The position numbers and the translations under genes are program-made. A stretch of DNA of 17,112 bases, from positions 1 through 17,112 of the forward strand of contig JAOAIA010000029.1 of assembly GCA_026414955.1 (NCBI GenBank), in the 5' to 3' direction. The stretch comes from Candidatus Bipolaricaulota bacterium (lineage in GTDB: Bacteria; Bipolaricaulota; Bipolaricaulia; RBG-16-55-9; DRXL01). Under the pieces are notes generated by a model, which saw only the letters and a program-made list of their open reading frames with translations, was not told the DNA's origin and did not search any database. Below are positions 7,012 through 13,967 of the stretch, piece after piece. Numbering within the stretch: position 1 is the stretch's first letter; the number at the start of each line of letters is the position of its first letter.

Positions 7012-7763
7012 AAGCCAAAGAGCGCTTGTGCGTTCCGGGTTGTCGCCTCGGCGACCTCGTCAACCGAGACTCGTCTGATCTGCGCGACCGCCTGGGCGAC
7101 GTAGCGCACGAAGCTCGGCTCGTTGCGCCTGCCGCGCATCGGCACCGGTGCCAGATACGGAGAGTCCGTCTCGACCAGAAGTCTCTCCAAGGGAATCTGA
7201 GCGACGGCCTCGCGCAGGACTTGAGCCTTTTCAAACGTCACGATCCCGTTGACGGAGAGATAGAATCCCAGAGCGAGCAGCTTCTGCGCCAGCGCCCAAT
7301 CCCCAGTGAAACTGTGAATGACCCCCCGCATGTTGCGATGCTCGCTGAGAATTTGTAAAAGATCTTCGGCGGCATCGCGCAGATGGATCACGACGGGCTT
7401 ATTCAGCTCTTGCGCGAGGGTGAGCTGCGCCCGAAATGCTCGTTGTTGGCTTGCACGCGGCGCATACTCTTTGAAGTAGTCCAAGCCGATCTCGCCCACA
7501 GCGACGACTTCGGGGGCAGCGCAGAGCGCGCGTAGTTGTGCCAGCGTCTCGTCTCCGGAGAACTGCTCGGCTTGATGGGGATGAATCCCCACAGTGCAGC
7601 GCAGCTCGTACTTGCGCGCGATCTCCAGCGTCTTCCAACTCGATTGAATCTCCGTCGCAATAGAGATAATTCTGACGTTAGCTTCCAGAGCGCGCCGGAT
7701 GACGTGCTCACGATCAGCGTCAAACTGAGAGCTGTCCAGATGGGCGTGGCTATCTACAAGCAT
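7008..7763 (-). CDS. tatD: TatD-family metal-dependent deoxyribonuclease
   Basis: The 251 residues form a complete TatD-type hydrolase (amidohydrolase-like TIM barrel), an exonuclease family linked to DNA and RNA processing and repair. All metal ligands are present: His6 and His8 in DSHAHLD, Glu91 in GEIGLDY, His127 in VIHLRD, His150 in IHSFTG and Asp200 in ETDSPYL. The length is usual for the family. The ATG at 7763 follows the nnr stop by 3 bases, so it is the last gene of the vapB-vapC-nnr-tatD unit. The promoter of the next operon overlaps its stop codon. TatD, YcfH and YjjV paralogues cannot be told apart from one sequence. Confidence 0.93.
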   Translation of the reverse strand: MLVDSHAHLDSSQFDADREHVIRRALEANVRIISIATEIQSSWKTLEIARKYELRCTVGIHPHQAEQFSGDETLAQLRALCAAPEVVAVGEIGLDYFKEYAPRASQQRAFRAQLTLAQELNKPVVIHLRDAAEDLLQILSEHRNMRGVIHSFTGDWALAQKLLALGFYLSVNGIVTFEKAQVLREAVAQIPLERLLVETDSPYLAPVPMRGRRNEPSFVRYVAQAVAQIRRVSVDEVAEATTRNAQALFGF

Positions 7764-7766
7764 GGT

Positions 7767-9314
7767 TTACTCAAATTCTCGCAAGGCCACAGGCAGCGCG
7801 CGCAGCACGTCCGAGGCGATCATGCCGCGCTCGCCCAGCTCAGGCTTCATCAGATCGGCGGCCCGCCCGTGCAGGTAGACGGCACAGACGCTCGCTGTCA
7901 TGCTGTCAAGCCCCTGTGCCAGTAAGCCGCCCAGACAGCCCGTCAGCACGTCGCCCGAGCCGCCACTGGCTAAGCCCGAATTGCCCGTCGAATTCAGAAA
8001 GACTTCGCCGTCGGGGGTCGCCGTCACCGTGGGGACGCCCTTGAGCACCAGCACGCTGTGAAACTGTTTCGCTGTCTCTCGGGCGACGCCCACCCGATCT
8101 GACTCGATCTCGATGACGCTCTTAGCGATCAAGCGTGAAAGCTCTCCCGGATGGGGCGTGAGCACGGTTGGGGCAGGGCGTTTGGCGAGCAGCTTCTTGG
8201 CTTCGGCTCCCAGAGCGTTCAGCCCGTCGGCGTCGAGCACCAACGGCTTGCTGGCTTGTGCGACAAGCTGTTGCACTGTCTTGACGGTCTGCGGGTGTCG
8301 GCCCAGCCCCGGCCCCACCACTAATATATCTTTGTCTTCCAGCATCTCGAAGATGCGAGGGAGCGCCGCAGACGCGAGAGCACCGTCTACCTCGGGCAAT
8401 CCTAGCTTGATCACTTCTGTCAGTTTTGTCTCCATCGCGGGCAAGAGACTTTCAGGGACAGCTAAATAAACTAAACCCGCACCGGCGCGCAGGGCCGCTT
8501 CGGCCGTCAATGCCGCTGCGCCCGTGTAGCCCCGCGAGCCGGCGACGACGAGCACTTTGCCGTAGTCGCCCTTGTGGCTATACGGCTCGCGCTGGGGCAG
8601 ATGCTCCCGCACCCAGTCAGCATCTACCCACGTCATCATGCTGGCATACTGGTCTAGCAGCACGCGGGGATACCCAATGGGCCGGACTGCCAGCTCGCCG
8701 ACGTACTGGCGTCCGGGGTAGAGCAAGAGTCCCAGCTTGGGCAGTTCGAACGTCACAGTTAAGTCAGCGCAGACCGCTGGGCCGAGCACATGCCCCGTGT
8801 CGGCCTCGACCCCCGACGGGATGTCTATCGCACAGACGAACGCCGAGCTTAAGTTTATAAGCTCAATCGCTTCAGCGGGGAGCTCGCGGGCTGCGCCGCG
8901 AAACCCCGTGCCAAAGATCCCGTCTATCACAATATCAGCGTTGGCGATGGCCTGAGCGAGTTTGGGCATCTCCTTGGATTTCATATAGCACTGAATCGTG
9001 AAGCCCAGCTTGCTCAGGATGTCGGCTTGCTGGCGTGTCTCTGCTGAGAACTCTTTAGGGCTGCACAGGGCGTGCACGTGTACAGAAGCGCCCAGATCGA
9101 GCAGCCTTCGCGCGACGACCAAGCCGTCGCCGCCGTTGTTGCCCTTGCCGATCACGATGACGATCTTCTTCTGGGCGATATCGGGAAAGCGCGCGCGCAG
9201 CTCCTCGACGACGACGCGCCCGGCGCTCTCCATCAGCACTAAGCTGGGAATGCCCAGCCCTTCGATGGCTTGGCGATCCAACTCGGCCATCTGCACGCCG
9301 GTGAGGACTTTCAT
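7767..9314 (-). CDS. nnr: Bifunctional NAD(P)H-hydrate epimerase/dehydratase
   Basis: The 515 residues fuse two repair enzymes for damaged NAD(P)H. Residues about 1-220 are the YjeF N-terminal epimerase (NnrE) with GKGNNGGDG (56-64) and DGIFGTG (131-137). Residues about 235-510 are the ribokinase-like dehydratase (NnrD) with GDYGKVLVVAGS (249-260), VVGPGLG (332-338), TPHPGE (386-391) and NSTGNSGLASGGSGDVLTG (441-459), where Asp455 is the likely catalytic base. Both halves appear intact, as in the usual full-length fusion. The ATG overlaps the PIN toxin stop by 4 bases (ATGA), so translation is probably coupled to the toxin gene, an odd link for a housekeeping enzyme. Confidence 0.95.
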   Translation of the reverse strand: MKVLTGVQMAELDRQAIEGLGIPSLVLMESAGRVVVEELRARFPDIAQKKIVIVIGKGNNGGDGLVVARRLLDLGASVHVHALCSPKEFSAETRQQADILSKLGFTIQCYMKSKEMPKLAQAIANADIVIDGIFGTGFRGAARELPAEAIELINLSSAFVCAIDIPSGVEADTGHVLGPAVCADLTVTFELPKLGLLLYPGRQYVGELAVRPIGYPRVLLDQYASMMTWVDADWVREHLPQREPYSHKGDYGKVLVVAGSRGYTGAAALTAEAALRAGAGLVYLAVPESLLPAMETKLTEVIKLGLPEVDGALASAALPRIFEMLEDKDILVVGPGLGRHPQTVKTVQQLVAQASKPLVLDADGLNALGAEAKKLLAKRPAPTVLTPHPGELSRLIAKSVIEIESDRVGVARETAKQFHSVLVLKGVPTVTATPDGEVFLNSTGNSGLASGGSGDVLTGCLGGLLAQGLDSMTASVCAVYLHGRAADLMKPELGERGMIASDVLRALPVALREFE

Positions 9315-9754
9315 ACCGGAAGCTCAACTCCTGGAGCAAAAGGATTGAGAAAGCGCACTCCTTCCACAAAGCGCCCATGCGAGAAATCTTCGCTGAGCAC
9401 GATGGGGATTTGATTAAGCCGCGCTGTAGCCCAGACCTGTGCATCCCAATAGCTGAAGCCGTGCTCTATGACGCCGCGCATTGCCTCGTGCACGATCAGA
9501 GGGGTCATGGGCAGGACGGGCCAAGCACGCAGATAGCTCTCCACGCGCTCTTTGGCGATCTTAGGGGGGAACGGCTTAGGGAGCTTGCGTGTTAGCACTA
9601 TAAAAAACTCGCCAAGGATTTGCGTGCTGAGTGCACTCACGCTCACCACTCGATCGAGCAGGGCCAGGGCTTGAGCTTGCTTCGCCGGTTCCGACCGGTC
9701 ATACGCATACGCCAGCACATTCGTATCTATAAGAAAAGACGGCTTGGTTGCCAT
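9311..9754 (-). CDS. vapC: PIN-domain toxin, VapC-like
   Basis: The 147 residues match PIN-domain ribonucleases. The acidic site is complete: Asp10 in LIDTNVLAYAYD, Glu49 in ILGEFF, Asp104 in YWDAQVWATA and Asp123 in LSEDF. VapC toxins cut tRNA, rRNA or mRNA when their antitoxin is lost. The ATG comes one base after the stop of the small ribbon-helix-helix gene upstream, the usual antitoxin-toxin layout. Its own stop overlaps the nnr start (ATGA). It appears intact and so potentially active. The target RNA cannot be read from sequence. Confidence 0.9.
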   Translation of the reverse strand: MATKPSFLIDTNVLAYAYDRSEPAKQAQALALLDRVVSVSALSTQILGEFFIVLTRKLPKPFPPKIAKERVESYLRAWPVLPMTPLIVHEAMRGVIEHGFSYWDAQVWATARLNQIPIVLSEDFSHGRFVEGVRFLNPFAPGVELPV

Positions 9755-9755
9755 C

Positions 9756-10016
9756 TCAGCACTCTTTCTCGTACAGATCTTCCCGCGTCCAGCGTTGGCT
9801 CCTGCGATGCACAGGTTTTTGAGCCATTAATCTACGAATGAAGACCTTCTCACGCTCCCAGGACTCTAGGTCTCTCACAAAGAGCGTCGCATCGGTAGCC
9901 AGCGCTTGGTCAATGGCCTGCCGGATCAGCTCGGCCTCGCTTCGACCAAACTTCTTGGAGAGCTGTTTCAGGCGCTTCTCTTGTTGGTGCTCTAAGTAGA
10001 CTTGCTTGCGGATCAT
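9756..10016 (-). CDS. vapB: Ribbon-helix-helix antitoxin, VapB-like
   Basis: The 86-residue basic protein starts MIRKQVYLEHQQEKRLKQLS, a strand and helix pattern typical of ribbon-helix-helix antitoxins, then FGRSEAELIRQAIDQAL as the second helix. The C-terminal part (WEREKVF to the end) is probably the toxin-wrapping arm. Such antitoxins bind the toxin and repress their own promoter. I chose the ATG at 10016; one at 10025 lies within the -10 box and would be upstream of the transcript start. The start therefore sits at or within one base of the predicted +1, suggesting a leaderless mRNA; no Shine-Dalgarno is present. It is followed at once by the PIN toxin. Confidence 0.83.
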   Translation of the reverse strand: MIRKQVYLEHQQEKRLKQLSKKFGRSEAELIRQAIDQALATDATLFVRDLESWEREKVFIRRLMAQKPVHRRSQRWTREDLYEKEC

Positions 10017-10023
10017 ACATCGC

Positions 10024-10052
10024 ATTATACATTACTTAGTCAAGCTTGCCAA
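10024..10052 (-). promoter_or_regulatory. Sigma70-type promoter of vapB-vapC-nnr-tatD
   Basis: TTGGCA (10047-10052), a 17-base spacer and a perfect TATAAT (10024-10029) lie on the minus strand, right after the ftsY stop. Transcription should begin about 10016-10017, at the vapB ATG itself. The spacer holds a second TTGACT too close to the -10 to serve as a -35; it may be part of an operator. Confidence 0.8.
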
Positions 10053-10055
10053 TAC

Positions 10056-10973
10056 TTACAACAACGCCTCGACGAACTCGTCGGCTTTGAACTCCCGCAA
10101 GTCGTCGGCGCGCTCGCCGACCCCGATCAGCTTGATGGGCAGCTTCAACGCGCTCGCAATCTGAATAATCGCGCCGCCCTTGGCCGTGCCATCTAATTTC
10201 GTCACGACGATCCCCGTCACGCTTATAGCTTCGTGGAAGAGCTTTGCTTGGGCAATCGCGTTCTGCCCCGTTGTGCCGTCTAAGACCAATAAACGCTCGT
10301 CAATAGCGCGTCCCAGACGCTTCTCCACGACTCTGTTGATCTTTTTGAGTTCTTCCATCAAGTTGTGCTTGGTGTGCAGCCGTCCTGCGGTGTCAATGAA
10401 GAGCGCGTCGGCGTGTTCGCGCAGCGCGCGCTCGACGGCCTCAAACGCTACGGCCGATGGATCGCTGCCGGCCTTGTGGTGAACAAGCTGCGCCCCCACG
10501 CGCTCCGCCCAAATCCCCAATTGCTCAATGGCAGCAGCGCGAAATGTATCCCCTGCGGCAAAGATAATCTTTCGCTTGCCGAAGTCGTCTTTCAGGTGCT
10601 GAGCGAGCTTGGCAATCGTCGTCGTCTTGCCGGAGCCGTTCACCCCTAGTATTAAGAAGACCGTGGGCTGACCGTCGGTTCTGAGATGGAGCGCGCCTTC
10701 AGCGGGACGCAGACGCTCTTTGAGGATCTCTTTGAGCAGCTCCATCACTGCGGAAGAGTCTTGCACGCCGCGGGCGGCAGCGCGAGCCTTGAGCGCCTGC
10801 ACGATCTCCGTCGTCGCATCTACACCGACATCAGCAGTGATGAGGATCTCCTCAAGCTCAGTGAGCAACGCGTCGTCCAGACGCCGCCCCGGCTGCAAGA
10901 CTTGCGCGAGCTGCCCCACCAGCTGCTCTTTGGTCTTCTTGAGCCCGTCCTTGAGTCGTTGAAACCAGCTCAT
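10056..10973 (-). CDS. ftsY: Signal recognition particle receptor FtsY
   Basis: The 305 residues form the NG domain of FtsY, the membrane-side GTPase that receives SRP-bound ribosomes for co-translational insertion of membrane proteins. Residues 1-90 are the helical N domain and about 91-305 the GTPase. GVNGSGKTT (110-118), DTFRAAA (142-148), DTAGR (194-198), TKLDG (258-262) and GVGERADDL (284-292) are all present. The acidic A domain of E. coli FtsY is lacking, as in many bacteria. ALFIDTAGRLHTK and the short amphipathic start MSWFQRLKDGLKKTKE favour FtsY over Ffh, and there is no M domain. The ATG has no clear Shine-Dalgarno; 9-base repeats fill the gap upstream. It is the last gene after DUF3105 and argS. 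Confidence 0.96.
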   Translation of the reverse strand: MSWFQRLKDGLKKTKEQLVGQLAQVLQPGRRLDDALLTELEEILITADVGVDATTEIVQALKARAAARGVQDSSAVMELLKEILKERLRPAEGALHLRTDGQPTVFLILGVNGSGKTTTIAKLAQHLKDDFGKRKIIFAAGDTFRAAAIEQLGIWAERVGAQLVHHKAGSDPSAVAFEAVERALREHADALFIDTAGRLHTKHNLMEELKKINRVVEKRLGRAIDERLLVLDGTTGQNAIAQAKLFHEAISVTGIVVTKLDGTAKGGAIIQIASALKLPIKLIGVGERADDLREFKADEFVEALL

Positions 10974-10982
10974 AGTTGGTTT

Positions 10983-11020
10983 GTCTATAGAGTCTAAGAG
11001 TCCATAGAGTCTATAGAGTC
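10983..11020. repeat. 9-base tandem repeat between argS and ftsY
   Basis: On the minus strand four near-copies of GACTCTATR follow one another: GACTCTATA, GACTCTATG, GACTCTTA (one base short) and GACTCTATA, then GAC. It starts 2 bases after the argS stop and fills most of the 48-base gap before ftsY. A related repeat in opposite orientation lies inside argS (11292-11336), so the two could pair in the mRNA. Confidence 0.82.
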
Positions 11021-11021
11021 C

Positions 11022-12761
11022 TCACATCCTCTCCGGGGCCTTCAGCCCCAAGAGAGCGAACGCTCGCTCCAGCACAATCTGCACTGCATAGCAGAGCGCC
11101 AGTCTGGCTTGGGTCAATTCCGCGTTGGTCTCGTCCAGCACGCGATGCTTCTCGTAGAAGTCGTGAAAGATTCCCGCCAATTCGTGCACATAGACAGCGA
11201 TGAAGTGCGGCGCTAAGTGCTCCGTCGCGTCACGCACGACCTGGGGAAACTCGTCGAGCTTCTTAATCAATGCCAACTCCTCTTGAGCGCCTAACGACTC
11301 CAGAGACTCTAGAGACTCTATAGACTTCATAGACTTGTCAAATATACTTCTAATGCGCGTGTAGGCGTACATCACGTAATAGACGGGGTTGTCTTTGGAC
11401 TGTTTTTTGGCTAGATCGAGATCGAAGTTGACGTGGGAGTCGGCGCTGCGCATGAGAAGAAAATATCTCACGACGTTGACCGAGAAGTCTTCGCGGGTCT
11501 GCTCGCTGTCGAGCGCGGGATCCAGCTCGACCGTGCTCTTGATCTCGTCAATCAATTCATCTATGGTGACGAAGGTGGCCATGCGCTTGGACATCTTGAC
11601 GGGCTGCCCGCCGCGCAAGAGATTGACCCATTGGTGAATGAGCACGTGAATCTTGTTGGGGTTGCATTCTTTGGGGAGTTTGCCGCCCTCCCAAAGCGCC
11701 CGTACGGCCGCGAGCACGTCTTGGTAGGTGTCTTGATGATCGGCGCCGAAGATGTCTACGATGAGATCGAACCCGCGCAAGAGCTTGTTGGCGTGATAGG
11801 CCATGTCGGGAAGTCTGTAAGTCGGCTCGCCGGTGTGACTGCGTACCAGCACCCTGTCTTGCGGGCGTCCCAGGGCGGTGGCCTTGAACCAGATCGCGCC
11901 GTCCTTCTCGTAAGCGAAGCCCAGCTCCCGCAGCCACTGTAAGATCCGAGCGTTGGTCACCGAAGCTAGAGCATTCTGAGTGTCAGGGGCATACAACCAT
12001 GTTTCGTTGTAATAGATGTCAAAGACGTGATCTGAGGGCATCCGAAAGAGCCGACTGAGCGTGCGCCTGATCTCCGCGAACAGATCAGCTTCGGCGAATT
12101 CTTTGAACTGCTCCACGCTCGCATCTAGCCAGCTAGGGCCATATTGCTGCTGAATCTTGCGCGCGATCTCACAGATATATTCCCCGTGATAGCCCTCTGC
12201 TGGGAACGGCACCGGCTGGCCCAAGAGTTCTAAGTAGCGTGCTCTCACAGACTCGCCCAAGAGCTTCATCTGTCTTCCGGCGTCGTTGTAGTAATACTCT
12301 CGCGTCACGTCGTAGCCGGCGTTCTCTAGGAGTCTGGAAATGACATCGCCGAGAACGGCTTGGCGACAGTGCCCAATCGTCAAGGGCCCTGTGGGATTGG
12401 CACTGACGAACTCGACCTGAGCACGCTGGCCCCGCCCAATCTCCAATTTCCCATAATCATATTCTTGCTCTAAGATCTCCCGCAGCGCGTGTTGGACGGT
12501 CTCCGGCTGGAGAAAGAAATTGATAAACCCCGGCCCGACGACCTCTACTTTTTGGAACGGACTCTTATCAAGATGCGAGACGATCTCTTCGGCGATCTGG
12601 CGCGGCGCTCTCTTGAGCTTGGGTTTCAGAGCAAACGCGACCGTGCTGGAGAGATCGCCGAACTCGGGCTTCTCCGGCACCGTGACTGCTATCGGCTCTG
12701 TAAGCCCGTAGAGCTTTTGCATCGCTTCGTGGAGCTTCTCCCGCACGAGGTCGCGCAGCAT
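11022..12761 (-). CDS. argS: Arginyl-tRNA synthetase
   Basis: The 579 residues make a full class I arginyl-tRNA synthetase, which charges tRNA-Arg. In order: an N-terminal tRNA D-loop domain with KPEFGDLSSTVAF, the catalytic core with SANPTGPLTIGH (the HIGH site reads TIGH, 128-131), IFGADHQ, KMSKR (389-393) followed by ATFVTIDEL, and the anticodon-binding domain with NPVYYVMYAYTRI. Residues about 476-491 (SMKSIESLESLESLG) come from a 9-base DNA repeat and look like a low-complexity insert between helices. I chose the ATG at 12761, with GAGGAAAGAGAGAGAG ahead of it. An ATG at 12815 overlaps the upstream stop as ATGA, but its extra 18 residues derive from GAACTT repeats and match no synthetase domain. 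Confidence 0.95.
   Translation of the reverse strand: MLRDLVREKLHEAMQKLYGLTEPIAVTVPEKPEFGDLSSTVAFALKPKLKRAPRQIAEEIVSHLDKSPFQKVEVVGPGFINFFLQPETVQHALREILEQEYDYGKLEIGRGQRAQVEFVSANPTGPLTIGHCRQAVLGDVISRLLENAGYDVTREYYYNDAGRQMKLLGESVRARYLELLGQPVPFPAEGYHGEYICEIARKIQQQYGPSWLDASVEQFKEFAEADLFAEIRRTLSRLFRMPSDHVFDIYYNETWLYAPDTQNALASVTNARILQWLRELGFAYEKDGAIWFKATALGRPQDRVLVRSHTGEPTYRLPDMAYHANKLLRGFDLIVDIFGADHQDTYQDVLAAVRALWEGGKLPKECNPNKIHVLIHQWVNLLRGGQPVKMSKRMATFVTIDELIDEIKSTVELDPALDSEQTREDFSVNVVRYFLLMRSADSHVNFDLDLAKKQSKDNPVYYVMYAYTRIRSIFDKSMKSIESLESLESLGAQEELALIKKLDEFPQVVRDATEHLAPHFIAVYVHELAGIFHDFYEKHRVLDETNAELTQARLALCYAVQIVLERAFALLGLKAPERM
11292..11336 (-). repeat. 9-base tandem repeat inside argS
   Basis: Five in-frame 9-base units on the minus strand fit RAGTCTMTR with drift: AAGTCTATG, AAGTCTATA, GAGTCTCTA, GAGTCTCTG and GAGTCGTTA. 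They encode KSM KSI ESL ESL ESL. Because the unit length is a multiple of three, copy changes would keep the frame. The units are the reverse complement of those in the gap after argS. Confidence 0.85.
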
Positions 12762-12783
12762 CTCTCTCTCTTTCCTCAACTCC

Positions 12784-12801
12784 GAACTTGGAACTTTGAA
12801 C
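12784..12801. repeat. Short GAACTT tandem repeat upstream of argS
   Basis: GAACTTG, GAACTTT and GAAC follow one another on the plus strand. It lies in the 50-base stretch between the DUF3105 stop and the argS start preferred here. Similar AAGTTCC-type repeats are common between genes, which argues that this stretch is not coding. Confidence 0.6.
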
Positions 12802-12811
12802 TGACAAGCTG

Positions 12812-13402
12812 TCATGGGCACCCAGCGTGCTCCGGATTGTAGGCGTCAATCAGTCTGTCTAAGAAGCGCACGATGCGGCGCTCGATCTCCGGCGTGATCC
12901 CTTCGGCGTCAAACGCGTCAAGCCGGCCCCAGGCCGTCAGCGCGATCTTCTTCGGCAGCGCCGGATAGGGAGCCACGATCACTTTGCAGTATTTTTCAAG
13001 ATGTTCAGTGCGCAACCGCCCGATCAGTCGTTTGAGGCCCTCGGCGACCGGGTCGTCGAGCGCCGGACTCTCTGTCGGACGATACTGCACCAGGACTCCC
13101 CCAAGCCGGAGCATGTGGACTTGGAGCTCGTTGGGGATGGGTCGGTCATGGATCCCCCAGTCGGTGGTCGCGCCCGCATAGGGGCCTGACGTCGGCGGAA
13201 TCGAGTTGTACTGGACGGTCTCGCCGAGGCGCAGCTCATAGTCGCTGGGCTGCTGGATGGGAATAGCGACACCGGGCTTAGTAAAATAGATGCTGTAGAC
13301 AGCCCAGGCTCCCAGTCCCACCGCCGTGACAACCATGGCGGCGATGATGCCCCAGCGCCGAAACCCAGATCGCTGCACGGCACGCTTTCTGGGAACGGCC
13401 AT
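12812..13402 (-). CDS. DUF3105 membrane-anchored protein
   Basis: The 196 residues match the DUF3105 family, of unknown function. A basic N-terminus (MAVPRKRAVQRSGFRR) precedes one membrane segment (about residues 18-40), so the rest probably faces outside. Family landmarks follow: YNSIPPTSGPY (65-75), WGIHDRPIPNE and VHMLRLGGVLVQYRP (95-109), and a late IALTAWGRLD. In family members I recall, the middle motif is VHxLEHGGV; here EHG is RLG, so a conserved histidine is lost. I chose the ATG at 13402, which has AGAGG 6 bases upstream. An ATG at 13435 and a GTG at 13456 are also in frame, the latter essentially at the predicted transcript start. It is the first gene before argS. Confidence 0.75.
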   Translation of the reverse strand: MAVPRKRAVQRSGFRRWGIIAAMVVTAVGLGAWAVYSIYFTKPGVAIPIQQPSDYELRLGETVQYNSIPPTSGPYAGATTDWGIHDRPIPNELQVHMLRLGGVLVQYRPTESPALDDPVAEGLKRLIGRLRTEHLEKYCKVIVAPYPALPKKIALTAWGRLDAFDAEGITPEIERRIVRFLDRLIDAYNPEHAGCP

Positions 13403-13458
13403 AGGACGCCTCTTCTGATGGTCGCTGTAGTGCATAGATTGACAGCCCTTGCGCACAG

Positions 13459-13467
13459 ATTATATCA
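13459..13467 (-). promoter_or_regulatory. Extended -10 promoter of DUF3105-argS-ftsY
   Basis: The minus strand reads TGATATAAT, a TG-N extended -10 joined to a perfect TATAAT (13459-13464). No good -35 lies 17 bases upstream, as is usual for extended -10 promoters. Transcription would begin near 13452, about 50 bases before the preferred start. Confidence 0.68.
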
Positions 13468-13491
13468 TAGAGCAATGGGGTCCTCACCCCC

Positions 13492-13552
13492 GGCCCTCGT
13501 GTAGGGGCAGGTTCCAAACCTGCCCTTATGGGAGATGGGCGAAGTGAGGGCC
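13492..13552. repeat. Nested inverted repeats between divergent genes
   Basis: An inner palindrome (13505-13525) has GGGCAGGTT and AACCTGCCC arms with a 3-base loop. It is enclosed by a second perfect pair, GGCCCTC (13492-13498) and GAGGGCC (13546-13552). The element lies between the minus-strand DUF3105 promoter and the plus-strand cupin start. I recall similar GGGGCAGGTTTNAAACCTGCCCC palindromes as interspersed repeats in other bacteria. It may act as an operator, a bidirectional transcript end or a passive repeat. Confidence 0.65.
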
Positions 13553-13567
13553 TATAAGGAGGGTCTT

Positions 13568-13963
13568 ATGGCCGAGTACGCACAGATCTTGCAGTTGGCC
13601 GACGCACCGTGGGAGAAGGGGATCTCCCCGACGATTTGGCAGAAGCCCATGTGGACGCGCGCCGACTCCAACTCCCACGCCCAGGTGATGCTGGTGAAGA
13701 TGGCTCCGGGCGGGACTTCTCCGGCCCATCGCCATCCCCATCCCCAGCTCTTTTATGTGATCTCTGGGACGGGAGTCGTCCGATTAGATGGCGTCGAACA
13801 CACGCTCAAGCCCGGCTCGGTCGTGCGCGTGCTCAACGGCGAGCTGCACGACTTCGTCAACACGGGTTCTGAAGAATTGGTCATGATCGAGTTGCAGATC
13901 TTCGACATCAAGATTGACTTAAAGAAAGTGTTGGAGCAAGCGAAGAAGGAAGCCAGATGCTGA
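13568..13963 (+). CDS. Small single-domain cupin protein
   Basis: The 131 residues form one cupin barrel. Motif 1 is PGGTSPAHRHPHPQLFYVISGTG (47-69), with His54, His56 and His58 as likely metal ligands; Gln60 sits where glutamate is usual. Motif 2 is PGSVVRVLNGELHDF (82-96) with His94. Such proteins range from sugar and polyketide enzymes to binding proteins, and the substrate cannot be told here. The ATG at 13568 is set by AAGGAGG just upstream; the ATG at 13535 in the same frame lacks one. The last 20 residues form a charged helix. It is followed at once by a palindromic element, so it may be transcribed alone. Confidence 0.85.
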   Translation: MAEYAQILQLADAPWEKGISPTIWQKPMWTRADSNSHAQVMLVKMAPGGTSPAHRHPHPQLFYVISGTGVVRLDGVEHTLKPGSVVRVLNGELHDFVNTGSEELVMIELQIFDIKIDLKKVLEQAKKEARC

Positions 13964-13967
13964 ACAT

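Noticed and set aside
10983..11020. 9-base tandem repeat as a CRISPR array
   Set aside because: Units are contiguous with no spacers and far shorter than CRISPR repeats. No cas gene is present.
12762..12821. Longer argS starting at 12815 or 12821
   Set aside because: The ATGA overlap at 12815 is attractive, but the extra residues derive from GAACTT repeats and the ATG at 12761 has a purine-rich site upstream. The longer form is not excluded.
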